Part shown: piece by piece, positions 1-9,437 of the stretch
Numbering within the stretch: the first letter of the stretch is position 1
Layout: every line of letters starts with the position of its first letter
Assembly (NCBI RefSeq): GCF_905171765.1
Contig: NC_053390.1
Span: 303,684,622-303,748,621, forward strand
Direction: 5' to 3'
Length of the DNA stretch: 64,000 nt
From: Bufo bufo
Taxonomy: Eukaryota > Chordata > Amphibia > Anura > Bufonidae
Notes under the pieces: model-generated
The model's database searches: none
What the model saw: only the letters and a program-made list of their open reading frames with translations
What the model was told of the DNA's origin: nothing
Program-made: the position numbers and the translations under genes

Positions 1-1182
1 TAATCAGTTCTGGCTCCTGCCGGCAGCGCATCACAATTTCTGGATGATAGACACCACGCGTGTGTTCCATTTTGGAACGCTCACCTGACTCTATTTCTGG
101 CATCCGCAATGAAGGATCTACCATCTGGAGAACACAATTTCTTTCTCCTTTTCACCCTCCTAACAATATACTTTATTATGTTTTGCATTATATAAATATT
201 TGTGTGTATATGTCCTTTATCTTGAATACATTGCAAGTGCACTCCAACCTGGAACGCATGTCGGACCTAATTCCACTTCCGGTTATCCGGGCACCGCAAC
301 TGCTGGGTTATTTTGTAGATAAACATCTTATATATTTCCTTCAACACACCATTACTTCACTTTCTATGACTAAATACTCTGTATCTATTTAACACTGATG
401 TACTATCAGTCTAATCTGGCAAATCTATGTGAAGCACACCATAAGAAGTGACATCATGCTCCCTCTCCCGCCCATGGAAACATGGTAAAGCGGACCCTGA
501 TTGGTCCATTATATTTGATACATGCCTATTTATATGTGAGCCTTATATGTATGTACAGTACATGTGTATTTTCTTTGATCCAGAAGAAGGGGACTTATGT
601 ACTTACCTGAAATGTGTCAAGCTAATATTTAATTGGAATAAAATACCCTTTTATCCTACATTCCCTCTGGGTGTTTAACCTAGGTATGTCCCCTGTGATC
701 CACTGTATTTGTCTGGACCTTATGTGGTTTGCGGGGAGCCTTTAAGTGTATAAAATAAGTTTTTCACCTGGTCTCGTGGTAACAAACGATTTACCGTATC
801 CTTGGCGTCTCTTTCTCCCACTGTGGGTTAGCGTGCTGGGGCGGCGTTGTTTGTCCCGGCCTGAGGTGAGTCCTGTGGACTGCGGCTTGCTTCCGGGTAG
901 TGGACCACGTGTCAGATGGCGGGTCACGTGGCGTCCAACATGACCGGAGTGCGGACAGAATTTGAAACTTCTTAGCGCGCTGTTGGTCGATACCGCTTCT
1001 CCTCTAGTTCATGTGGTATGTTGCGGTTTCTCGTAGGGATAATACTGTAGGCCAGATGCTTTTTGAAGCTGGCTGCTTCTTCTTCAGTGGCTATATATAC
1101 CTGTTTCCGCCAAATACTGATTGAGGGGTGCCATATACCTTCTTCCACAAAACACTGATTGAGGGTTGCTATTGCTATATAC
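1..1182. other. Non-coding flank, no gene recognised
   Basis: Both strands hold only short open frames with no recognisable domain. Positions 571-650 resemble the tail of a Penelope-like terminal repeat (see separate entry). From about 1090 there are short imperfect copies of a roughly 40-bp unit containing the words ATATACC and CTGATTGAGGG, continuing after the MITE at 1508-1550. Nothing else is supported. Confidence 0.6.
571..650 (+). repeat. Possible remnant of a Penelope-like terminal repeat
   Basis: The stretch has the order CAGAAGA, an AGGG...ACCT potential stem, GAAA, then TGTGTC. This parallels the hammerhead-like cores seen at 16518-16562 and 21048-21092. The first core box has A where CTGANGA needs T, and stem I pairing is not visible, so this is at best a decayed copy. 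The AT-rich tail ending in AATAAAATACCC fits a retroelement 3' end but is not specific. Confidence 0.25.
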
Positions 1183-1507
1183 CAGTGATGGTGAACCTTT
1201 TTAAGACCGAGTGCCCAAACTGTAACCCAAAACCCACTTATTTATCGTAAAGTGCCAACACGGCAATTTACCCTGAATACAACAGTCCAATATAGTATAT
1301 CTTCCATGTACTTTATCATTTAGCTATAATAGCCTGCCTACATTCAATGCGCTGCCTGTGCTGTTCATAGTGTGCCCTGCACTGATGAATGGCAGGAAAA
1401 GTCTAAGGCATATTGGTACACCATAGACTTTTTCCATGGTGTGGGTGCCCACAGAGAGGGCTCTGAGTGCCACCTCTGGCACCCGTGCCATAGGTTCGCC
1501 AACACTG
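1183..1507. mobile_element. hAT-type MITE, 325 bp, with 8-bp TSD
   Basis: The element starts CAGTGATGGTGAACC and ends with the complement of CAGTGTTGGCGAACC, giving imperfect terminal inverted repeats. It is flanked by identical CTATATAC copies at 1175-1182 and 1508-1515. An 8-bp target duplication with CAG-type ends is diagnostic of the hAT superfamily. There is no coding capacity, so it needed a transposase in trans. It interrupts a run of short tandem units. Confidence 0.88.
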
Positions 1508-1942
1508 CTATATACCTTCTTCCATCAAATAATAATTGAGGGCTGCAAAGAAAAAGGACCTAGATTCATCAATTGATGAATAGAGTTGAGCAGACACCTG
1601 GATGTTCGGGTTCGGAAGGTACGGCCGAACTTGAAAAAAAATATTCGGGTTCGGGACCCGAACTTGACCCGAACTTGACCCCGAACCCGAACCCCATTGA
1701 AGTCAATGGGGACCCGAACTTTTGAGCACTAAAATGGCTGTAAAAATGTCATGGAAAGAGCTAGAGGGCTGCAAAAGGCAGCACAATGTGCTTACAGTTG
1801 CAAGAAAAAGTATCTGAACCCTTTGGAATGATATGGATTTCTGCACAAATTGGTCATAAAATGTGATCTGATCTTCATCTAAGTCACAGCAATATACAAT
1901 CACAGTCTGCTTAAACTAATAACAAAGAATTATATATCAGAC

Positions 1943-2136
1943 AGGAGGCTCATATCTTATGCATTAATCCTTCTTTATTAAAGCTCACAGCAGAAAGTAT
2001 TGTTCAATTTTATCGTGAATAAACAGAAAAGAAAGAAAACTGTAGGGACTACACTTCCCAGCAGCCCTTGGCCGAAGCCACTCCCATCCCAGACTCTATA
2101 AAAGGGCTGCTCTCACTCATCTCTTCCTCTTTCTTT
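1943..2136. repeat. DIRS left inverted terminal repeat
   Basis: This segment is repeated in inverted orientation at about 7381-7572 with only scattered differences. It carries a TATA-like box (see regulatory entry) and a pyrimidine-rich inner edge. The outermost 12-15 bases of the two ends differ, as usual for DIRS, and are the parts copied into the internal complementary region. Confidence 0.9.
2097..2104 (+). promoter_or_regulatory. TATA-like box in the DIRS left ITR
   Basis: TATAAAAG lies inside the terminal repeat, upstream of gag. Because the repeat is inverted, the same box appears on the minus strand at 7413-7420, so transcription could start inward from both ends. This is a sequence match only. 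Confidence 0.45.
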
Positions 2137-2739
2137 CTGCTCACGGGACAGATAAGTACTACCTTTCTTTTTAGCACTGTTGTTTACACTATATGCTAGT
2201 AGACATCGTTCTACTACTTACTATGCTGTTACCAGCGACCGTTCATTGTCCTAACCTTTGACTGGTACCCGGACCGTGCGGACGATATTCTTCCCTCCGG
2301 GGTGCCGATTCTATCCCCTCACGGAGCCCGCTTCTCGCGAGATGACGCCATCTTGCTAAGCGTCATCTCGCTCGGGCAGTCGACTGCTGTACTCGGGCGC
2401 GGCTTCTTCTTCACAGGAGCCGCGCCTACTACGTGCGCGCGCACTCCCGCTCCCTTCGCGCTCTTTCTCTGACAGACGGACACGCAACCCAATCGCGGCT
2501 AAGCAGGGCACGGAGGGGCGGACCTCCGGACCGCCCCTCTCAGCCAACAGCCAATAGGAAATCCAGCTCACTAGCTTCACCTCCCACCGCAGGCCAGTCA
2601 ACGCCAGTGGTCGGAGGTAGGAGCCTGATCTAGATAGCTAGTGAGCTGCTTACCTTTTCAGTTAGCCAGTTAGTTATCGCTAGGAATTTATTCCAACTCC
2701 CACCTAACAGTGCCAGAACATTTATATCTCTGTATCACA

Positions 2740-4140
2740 ATGGCAGAAGGGGTCCCCATCACTACCCAAGATGATGAGCTGATACTGGGCTCAGCTCAAC
2801 TTCTGAGCCCTGTCCAATTGCAGGACATTATTAATAAATCTGTGCAAGCGGCACTGGCTGCAGCTATCACAAAACCCGATACGCAGCAGGCCATAATCCC
2901 TACCCCGTTACCGCCGCCACAAGACGGTGAGCCGCGCATGAAAGGCGGCAAATCCTTGCATAAGAGGAAACATGCATTGCTGGCACATGACTCCCCGGCA
3001 GGGGAAGCAAACAATATGCATAGAGCAGCTCCCCTCACGGACTGCCACCCCAAGCATCCTGCGGACTCTTTTCAACCCCTGGGCCCTCAGGGAGTCAACT
3101 AAGAGGCACGGCTCCGCTAAACGAGCCAAACCAGACTCTTACGTTATAGAGTCAGACGATGATTCATCCGATGAGTCGGACGGATCCGGAGTCTCCGAGT
3201 CTGAATATGACGCAGAAGAGGATGCTGGGGCATTGGCGGTTCTACACGACGCCACCCCTGATAACCAGGGCAAAGAAATAATTGATGCTCTGGGAGAACC
3301 TTTGTTCAACCCAGATGCCATCTCCCACCCCCGTTCTGGAGAGTGGTCCCCGTTACCCCACGTGTCCCAGTACGTGGAGTTCTGGGCACATAGGTCACTT
3401 GAGCGGTCAAACCGTAACAAATTACGGGCGGAATGTCCTCGACCGCATATCCCAAGGAAAGTGGTCATGACACCTGACATTGACCCCATTCTTTCCAAAT
3501 ATTTAATGAAGACGGGAAAGTTCCCCAAAAAGGGGATAGACCGTTCGTTTAGGTCCATACAGGATCGGATTCTCGACCTATTTGGACCACTAACTAAGAT
3601 CCTCAACTTGTCAGAACAGGCTGTGACAAACGACCAGACGGTCGACTTAACCCAACTACGTGGGTGGGCCCAAAGGGCCATCTGCTTGGTGGGCAGCGCC
3701 AACACCGCCTGCTCCATCGAACGCAGACGTTCCATCCTAATGCGGCTTGACCCGCAATTAGCACATTTAGCCGAAACAGAGCCAGGCCCCGCGGCCGAGG
3801 GGATGCTGTTTGGGGAGTCCCTAGTCAAGGACATAAACAAATTTGTGGGGCTTTTCAACAGCCTCGACAAGGCTCAGACATCTCTCAAGAGAACCGGAAA
3901 TTCTAGAGTTTTTACCCGGGCCGGTAGAAGTAGGGGTCGTTCTACCGGCCGCAATAACAACGGCAAACCGTTCCACAGACCGACCCAACCACAATATGCT
4001 CAGGCTCCCCCTCCATATACCACAACGGCGCAACCAGCACCTTTTTTCCCACCCCGTGGTAGACCGTGGAGAGGACGCGGCCACAGAGGATACCCTCGCT
4101 CTCGCCCATACTCCGGTGAGTACCGCATACATTCCACTAC
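2740..4140 (+). CDS. DIRS gag-like protein (frame change near 3050-3102)
   Basis: This encodes the presumed structural protein of the DIRS element. The start at 2740 opens with MAEGVPITTQDDELIL, followed by a stretch of small and charged residues. Its first frame stops at 3102. The continuing gag-like sequence, an acidic serine-rich patch (SDDDSSDESDGSG) followed by a folded-looking domain with an Arg/Gly tail, lies in the +1 frame, open from 2972. Either a one-base indel or a frameshift event is needed to read through. There is no stop at the gag end: the second frame stays open through the RT region to the recombinase, so the 3' limit here is only where gag-like composition fades. No CCHC knuckle is seen. 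Confidence 0.7.
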
Positions 4141-6167
4141 TTCACATACCTGTTGGGGGCCGTCTAATGTTTTTTATCCACGCTTGGTCTGCGATTACGG
4201 CAGATACATGGATATTAAACACAGTTGCAGGGTTCCACATAGAACTTATGTCACCACCGATCCTAGGTATCCTACCTATCCCGATTCAATTTGCGGAAGA
4301 AAACGTTGCTCTGATAGACAACGAACTCCAGGAATTGATATCCAAACGGGCAGTGATCGAAGTCGACCCTTCCTCCCCAGGTTTTATCAGCAACCTCTTC
4401 TTAGTCAAAAAGAAGGGAGGGGGCTACCGCCCCGTCATAAATCTGCGGGATTTAAACCAACATGTCGCTTATCGACATTTCAAGATGGAGGGGATTCATT
4501 GCCTCCGAGATCTCCTCCAGCCGGGGGACTGGCTGGTAAAGGTGGATCTGAAAGACGCATACCTCACCGTCCCCATGCATCAGGACTCCCAACACCTACT
4601 CCGTTTCAGATGGTGGGGGCGCACTTGGCAATTTTCATGCCTACCGTTCGGCCTATCATCCGCCCCATGGTGTTTCACAAAGATCCTGAAACCAGTAGTG
4701 GCATCACTGAGGAGCAGGGGCGTACGGCTGATTATTTACTTAGACGATATTCTCGTCATAGCATGCTCCAAAACTCTAGCTTATCGTCACATGGATTGGA
4801 CGATCAATCTATTACAGAGTCTAGGCTTCTTGATCAATCAAGAAAAGTCGGTTCTTATTCCAGCGCAAGAGATGGAATTCCTAGGCTTCCTGGTAGACAC
4901 CAACCAGGCTGTTCTCCGCCTACCCAACGCAAAGTTGGCTTTGATCCGCAAAGAGATCAGAGCGATACTACGCAAGGGTTACTTATCGTTACGCATTCTG
5001 GCACGTCTGGTAGGCCTGCTGGCGGCCTCCATTCAAGCCATCTTTCCGGCCCCTCTCCATTACAGAGCCCTCCAGAGACTGAAGATCCTCCATCTGCGGC
5101 AGGGTCTCCGGTACGCGGACGTGATACTGCTCTCTACAGAGGCCAAGGTCGAACTGCAATGGTGGCTTCGACACGCCGTCGAGTGGAATGGCAAAACGAT
5201 TTTCAACTCCCGTCCAGACATCATCATAGAGTCGGACGCGAGTCGACGAGGCTGGGGAGCTCGCTTGGGAGAGACCTCGACGGGAGGGACCTGGTCCAGG
5301 GACGAAACCCTTTTACATATCAACGCGCTGGAACTTTCAGCGGCCTTATTTGCTGTACAGAGTTTTCTGGCGAAAAGATCCAATTGTTGCGTCTTACTAC
5401 GCATGGACAATATTGCAGCGGTACAATACATCAACCGCTTGGGAGGCACCAGATCCAAAATTCTAGCAGATATTGCCTCAGAGATATGGCACTTCTGTCT
5501 GTCTCGCAACATCACCCTCATGGCGGAGTACATTCCGGGCATTTTCAATTCTGTAGCAGACTGGAATTCCCGCTACCTCATCGACTCCAGCGATTGGCGC
5601 TTGAACCGCCCAACCTTCGTCAGGCTGAACTTACTTTGGGGTCCCCTGGGCATAGATCTGTTCGCTTCTCGCCTCAACCACCAACTACCCCGATTCTTCA
5701 GTTGGAGGCCGGACCCAGGGTCAGCAGCGGTGGACGCTTTCCGACACTCCTGGACGGGGGAGACGCATTACGCGTTTCCCCCATTCTCCATGATCCCCAA
5801 GGTACTGCTGCAGATTGCGAACCAGAGGGCGACGGTCGTATTGATCACCCCATGGTGGCCAGCGCAACCATGGTTCCCTCTCCTGCTGGAACTAGCCTTG
5901 GATTACCCCAGGCTTCTGCCTCCGCTCCCACACATTCTCTCCCATCCGACCAAAGGCTTACATCCTCTGGTAGAGAAGGGCACACTGATTCTCCTGGCGT
6001 GGTTGGTTTCGGGGTGCCAAGAGCACACGATGACCTTTCAAACTCGGCTAGAGATCTCCTCGCCCTGGCCTGGGCCCCCGGGACTCGATCGGCTTATCGA
6101 TCAGCCTGGAGGCTCTGGGTACGTTGGTGTGATCAACGGCAGGTTGATCCCATACATGCCCCTGTGA
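3843..6167 (+). CDS. DIRS reverse transcriptase / RNase H / methylase-like protein
   Basis: The open frame is 774 codons. The first methionine is at 3843, but recognisable RT begins around codon 130. RT shows the LVKKKGGGYRPVINLRDLN block, the VDLKDAY motif and the catalytic YLDD at codons 299-302 (4737-4748). RNase H follows with an ESDAS aspartate near codon 465 (5235), NALEL and RMDN. Near codon 603 begins the domain typical of DIRS polyproteins (GIDLFASRLNHQLPRFFSW, later YAFPPFSMIP and TPWWPAQPW), usually described as a DAM-like methyltransferase. The frame overlaps gag upstream and the recombinase downstream in a different phase. No internal stop or frameshift is visible, so the enzyme may be intact. 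Confidence 0.93.
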   Translation: MWGFSTASTRLRHLSREPEILEFLPGPVEVGVVLPAAITTANRSTDRPNHNMLRLPLHIPQRRNQHLFSHPVVDRGEDAATEDTLALAHTPVSTAYIPLLHIPVGGRLMFFIHAWSAITADTWILNTVAGFHIELMSPPILGILPIPIQFAEENVALIDNELQELISKRAVIEVDPSSPGFISNLFLVKKKGGGYRPVINLRDLNQHVAYRHFKMEGIHCLRDLLQPGDWLVKVDLKDAYLTVPMHQDSQHLLRFRWWGRTWQFSCLPFGLSSAPWCFTKILKPVVASLRSRGVRLIIYLDDILVIACSKTLAYRHMDWTINLLQSLGFLINQEKSVLIPAQEMEFLGFLVDTNQAVLRLPNAKLALIRKEIRAILRKGYLSLRILARLVGLLAASIQAIFPAPLHYRALQRLKILHLRQGLRYADVILLSTEAKVELQWWLRHAVEWNGKTIFNSRPDIIIESDASRRGWGARLGETSTGGTWSRDETLLHINALELSAALFAVQSFLAKRSNCCVLLRMDNIAAVQYINRLGGTRSKILADIASEIWHFCLSRNITLMAEYIPGIFNSVADWNSRYLIDSSDWRLNRPTFVRLNLLWGPLGIDLFASRLNHQLPRFFSWRPDPGSAAVDAFRHSWTGETHYAFPPFSMIPKVLLQIANQRATVVLITPWWPAQPWFPLLLELALDYPRLLPPLPHILSHPTKGLHPLVEKGTLILLAWLVSGCQEHTMTFQTRLEISSPWPGPPGLDRLIDQPGGSGYVGVINGRLIPYMPL

Positions 6168-6946
6168 CGGTCATGGTGAACTACTTGGCGGATTCTTTCG
6201 GATCCGGCAAATCATATAGCTCGCTAAATATCTACAGGTCAGCCATATCAGCTTACCACTACCCGGTAAATTCTCTCCCAATCGGCAGACATCCGTTGAT
6301 TTGTAGACTCTTACGAGGCATTAGATTCAAACGACCCCCTCGCCCGAAGTACCAGTCTACCTGGGATGTCTCCAAGGTTTTAGACATGTTCTCAGCCTGG
6401 GAGGACAATGATACCTTACCCCTCAAATTATTGTCGTTTAAGCTAACAGTCCTCCTATGCCTAATATCCATCAAACGCGTCTCAGACGTTAGGGCATTGG
6501 ACATTTCCAGACGCCAGTTCTCACCGCAGGGCGTGAAATTCACGGTGGTCCGTAGAACCAAGACGGGCCTACAATCGGTGTTTTATCCCTATTTTCCTGC
6601 ACACCCACGGCTCTGCGTGGTTAGATGCCTACAGGCCTACGAGACTCGCACTACGGAACTACGACCCCAGGGGCTGTCTCAACTTCTGATATCCTACATA
6701 AGACCACATCACCCGGTCACCCCCGCCACTCTGGCGCGGTGGGTTAGATCGGCCATGGCAATGGCGGGAATAGACATTACCCTGTTTGGGGCACACTCCT
6801 CCAGAGGTGCCATGGCTACTAAGGTGGTCATGACAGGGGGCTCTCTCACAGACCTTTTAATGGCGGCCGACTGGTCTTCCGAGACAGTCTTTCGCCTCTT
6901 CTATTTCAGACCGGAGGACCATGTCTCCATGTCAGTCTTAGGATGA
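5960..6946 (+). CDS. DIRS tyrosine recombinase
   Basis: This DNA-strand-exchange enzyme replaces the integrase of LTR elements and inserts the circular cDNA. The core-binding part starts around the WAPGTRSAYRSAWRLWVRWC stretch. The catalytic part shows a conserved arginine in KRVSDVRAL (6476-6478), the H-x-x-R pair in AHSSRG (H at 6794-6796, R at 6803-6805) and the nucleophile tyrosine in FRLFYFRP (6902-6904). The stop is at 6944-6946, just before the internal complementary region. It overlaps the RT frame by about 200 bases. Its frame is open all the way upstream into gag, so the true start cannot be fixed from sequence; a start inside the RT region is usual for the family. Confidence 0.92.
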   Translation, partial: TSSGREGHTDSPGVVGFGVPRAHDDLSNSARDLLALAWAPGTRSAYRSAWRLWVRWCDQRQVDPIHAPVTVMVNYLADSFGSGKSYSSLNIYRSAISAYHYPVNSLPIGRHPLICRLLRGIRFKRPPRPKYQSTWDVSKVLDMFSAWEDNDTLPLKLLSFKLTVLLCLISIKRVSDVRALDISRRQFSPQGVKFTVVRRTKTGLQSVFYPYFPAHPRLCVVRCLQAYETRTTELRPQGLSQLLISYIRPHHPVTPATLARWVRSAMAMAGIDITLFGAHSSRGAMATKVVMTGGSLTDLLMAADWSSETVFRLFYFRPEDHVSMSVLG

Positions 6947-7003
6947 TTGCATTTATTTATTACTATAATCTTGTTAAGATGCTAATGTGTTAAGCTTTGA
7001 ACT

Positions 7004-7092
7004 TGCATAAGATATGAGCCTCCTGTCTGATATATAATTTGAGATTTTCCTAGCCTGTGACGGAAAATATTGATTATATGAAGACAGGAGGC
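7004..7092. repeat. DIRS internal complementary region
   Basis: Positions 7004-7036 are the reverse complement of the extreme left end (about 1931-1962), and 7037-7092 are the reverse complement of the extreme right end (about 7568-7625), placed directly next to each other. In DIRS replication this region is thought to template the closure of the circular intermediate. Its presence in one piece defines both ends of the element. Confidence 0.93.
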
Positions 7093-7197
7093 CAGTATCT
7101 TCCCTCCCTACTCAACCCTTTTCACGATTCTACATTTTATTTCAGGTTATTGAACAAGGTCACGACAGCGGCATGAAGACGACCTGTTGATCAAAGG

Positions 7198-7404
7198 ATG
7201 CTCAACCTTCCGGACGACCAGTTGGTCGAATTGGTTCTGTTGGTTGGTCCCCGTTGGGACCAGTTGCTGTCGACACAGCCATTTTCCGATACGGAGATGT
7301 TAGGCCGGCTGGCCGAAGAAGTTTGTCAGATAACGACGAAGTTCAGAGATAGACCTGGTTTCGATATCTGGGACTTACACGAAGAAAGAGGAAGAGATGA
7401 GTGA
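7198..7404 (+). CDS. Small open frame between ICR and right ITR of DIRS, unknown
   Basis: A 68-codon frame starts MLNLPDDQLVELVLL and ends GRDE. It lies after the recombinase, and its 3' end runs into the right terminal repeat. I recognise no family. The composition is hydrophilic and acidic, with a predicted helical start. It may be a chance frame; other copies would have to show whether it is conserved. Confidence 0.25.
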   Translation: MLNLPDDQLVELVLLVGPRWDQLLSTQPFSDTEMLGRLAEEVCQITTKFRDRPGFDIWDLHEERGRDE

Positions 7405-7572
7405 GAGCAGCCCTTTTATAGAGTCTGGGATGGGAGTGGCTTCGGCCAAGGGCTGCTGGGAAGTGTAGTCCCTACAGTTTTCTTTCTTTTCTGTTTATTC
7501 ACGATAAAATTGAACAATACTTTCTGCTGTGAGCTTTAATAAAGAAGGATTAATGCATAAGATACTCGCCTC
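7381..7572. repeat. DIRS right inverted terminal repeat
   Basis: Inverted copy of 1943-2136. Beyond it, 7573-7626 is the right-end-specific sequence that is represented in the internal complementary region. The inner edge overlaps the 3' end of the small frame at 7198-7404. Confidence 0.9.
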
Positions 7573-7868
7573 CTGTCTTCATATAATCAATATTTTCCGT
7601 CACAGGCTAGGAAAATCTCAAATTATATGTTACCAATTACCATGTTTTTATTGAACACACCATGTAAACATTCACAGTGCACGTGGAAAAAGTATGCAAA
7701 CCCCTAGACTAATGGCATCTCCAAGAGCTAATTGGAGTGAGTTGTCAGCCAACTGGAGTCCAATCAATGAGATGAGATTGGAGGTGTTGGTTACAGCTGC
7801 CCTGCATATAAAAAACACACACCAGTTCTGGGTTTGCTTTTCACAAGAAGCATTGCCTGATATGAATG

Positions 7869-8890
7869 ATGCCTCGCACAAAAAAGCTCTCAGAAGACCT
7901 ATGATTAAGAATTGTTGACTTGCATAAAGCTGGAAAGGGTTATAAAAGTATCTCCAAAAGCCTTGCTGTTCATCAGTCCACGGTAAGACAAATTGTCTAT
8001 AAATGGAGAAAGTTCAGCACTGCTGCTACTCTCCCTAGGAGTGGCCGTCCTGGAAAAATGACTGCAAGAGCTCAGCGCAGACTGCTCAATGAGGTGAAGA
8101 AGAATCCTAGAGTGTCAGCTAAAGACTTACAAAAGTCTCTGGCATATGCTAACATCCCTGTTAGCGAATCTACAATATGTAATACGCTAAACAAGAATGG
8201 ATTTCATGGGAGGATACCACAGAGGAAGCCACTGCTGTCCAAAAAAAACATTGCTGCATGTTTACAGATTGCACAAGAGCACCTGGATGTTCCACAGCAG
8301 TACTGGCAAAATATTCTGTGGACAGATGAAACCAAAGTTGAGTTGTTTGGAAGAAACACACAACACTATGCGTGGAGCAAAAGAGGCACAGCACACCAAC
8401 ATCAAAACCTTATCCCAGTTGTGAAGTATAGTGGTGGGGCATCATGGTTTGGGGCTGCTTTGCTGCGTCAGGGCCTGGACGGATTGCTATCATCGAAGGA
8501 AAACTGAATTCCCAAGTTTATCAAGACATTTTGCAGGAGAACTTAAGGCCACCTGTCCACCAGCTGAAGCTCAACAGAAGATGGGTGTTGCAACAGGACA
8601 ACGACCCAAAGCATAGAAGTAAATCAACAACAAAATGGCTTAAACAGAAGAAAATACACCTTCTGGAGTGGCCTAGTCAGAGTCCTGACCTTAACCCGAT
8701 TGAGATACTTAGGCATGACCTCAAGAAAGTGATTCACACCAGACATCCCAAGAATATTGCTGAACTGAAACAGTTCTGTAAAGAGGAATGGTCAAGAATT
8801 ACCCCTGACCGTTGTTCACGTCTGATCTGCAACTACAGGAAACGTTTGGTTAAAGTTATTGCTGCCAACGGAGGTTCAACCAGTTGTTAA
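7869..8890 (+). pseudogene. Tc1 transposase, copy A, broken
   Basis: This is a DD34E cut-and-paste transposase. Two helix-turn-helix regions ([20 protein letters not shown] and the [20 protein letters not shown] region) precede the catalytic motifs WTDETK, QQDNDPKH and SPDLNPIE. An in-frame stop and frame change occur near 7915-7920 (expected RIVDLHKAG). A one-base loss near 8440 puts the catalytic middle in another frame. The last portion (8444-8890) ends normally, just before the right terminal repeat. About 340 residues would be expected. It cannot make an active protein as written. Confidence 0.93.
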
Positions 8891-9437
8891 ATCCAAGGGT
8901 TCACATACTTTTTCCACCTGCACTGTGAATGTTTACATGGTGTGTTCCATAAAAACATGGTAACATTAAATTATTTGTGTGTTATTAGTTTAGGCAGACT
9001 GTGATTGTCTATTGTTGTGACTTAGATGAAGATCAGATCACATTTTATGACCAATTTGTACAGAAATCCATATCATTCCAAAGGGTTCACATACTTTTTC
9101 TTGCAACTGTAAGAGCATGGCAAATGCTCTGCAAACAAATGTGGATAGGGAAATGAATTAAAAAAACATAAAAGACCTTAAAAAAAAAATTAGGAATGAT
9201 GTAGGAGGAAGAGGTTGAGGAGGTGGTGAATGGGTGGTTGTGGCCGTGTAGGCTCACGTGGCGGTCTAGGTGTAAGCATCGGCGAAGGAGGAATAGGTAG
9301 CCAACACAGATGTGTGTTATTTTGCATTTTTACATAGGGGTATACCCTAAAATATTAAGGCATTAAAAAAAATTAAAAAAAAGGAATAGGTGCACTTGAG
9401 TACAAGGATGAATGGTTGAGGCTGCACAAGGTACAGA

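Larger units (their letters stand above)
1930..7626 (+). mobile_element. DIRS-type tyrosine-recombinase retrotransposon, near full length
   Basis: DIRS elements replicate through RT and integrate with a tyrosine recombinase, leaving no target duplication. This 5.7-kb copy shows the full plan: inverted terminal repeats of about 190 bp, an internal complementary region at 7004-7092 that joins the complements of both extreme ends, a gag-like frame, an RT/RNase H/methylase-like frame and an overlapping recombinase frame. It lies in the 5' non-coding part of Tc1 copy A. Both junctions read ATTA, which also occurs in the unbroken Tc1 sequence, so the exact crossover is ambiguous by a few bases. Apart from one apparent frame change in gag, the coding frames are open, so this is one of the younger insertions in the window. 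Confidence 0.95.
1795..9109 (+). mobile_element. Tc1 element, copy A (split by a DIRS insertion)
   Basis: Ends are CAGTTGCAAGAAAAAGTA and its complement, with target TA at 1793-1794 and 9110-9111. Without the DIRS insertion (about 1930-7626) the element is about 1.62 kb, the usual Tc1 length, and matches the copies at 19390-21011 and 43156-44728. Removing the Tc1 restores the hAT sequence GTGCTTAAGAGC seen uninterrupted near 45155, which proves the insertion order hAT, then Tc1, then DIRS. Confidence 0.92.

Noticed and set aside
3139..3870. 243-codon minus-strand frame inside DIRS gag
   Set aside because: Antisense shadow of gag; no recognisable domain.
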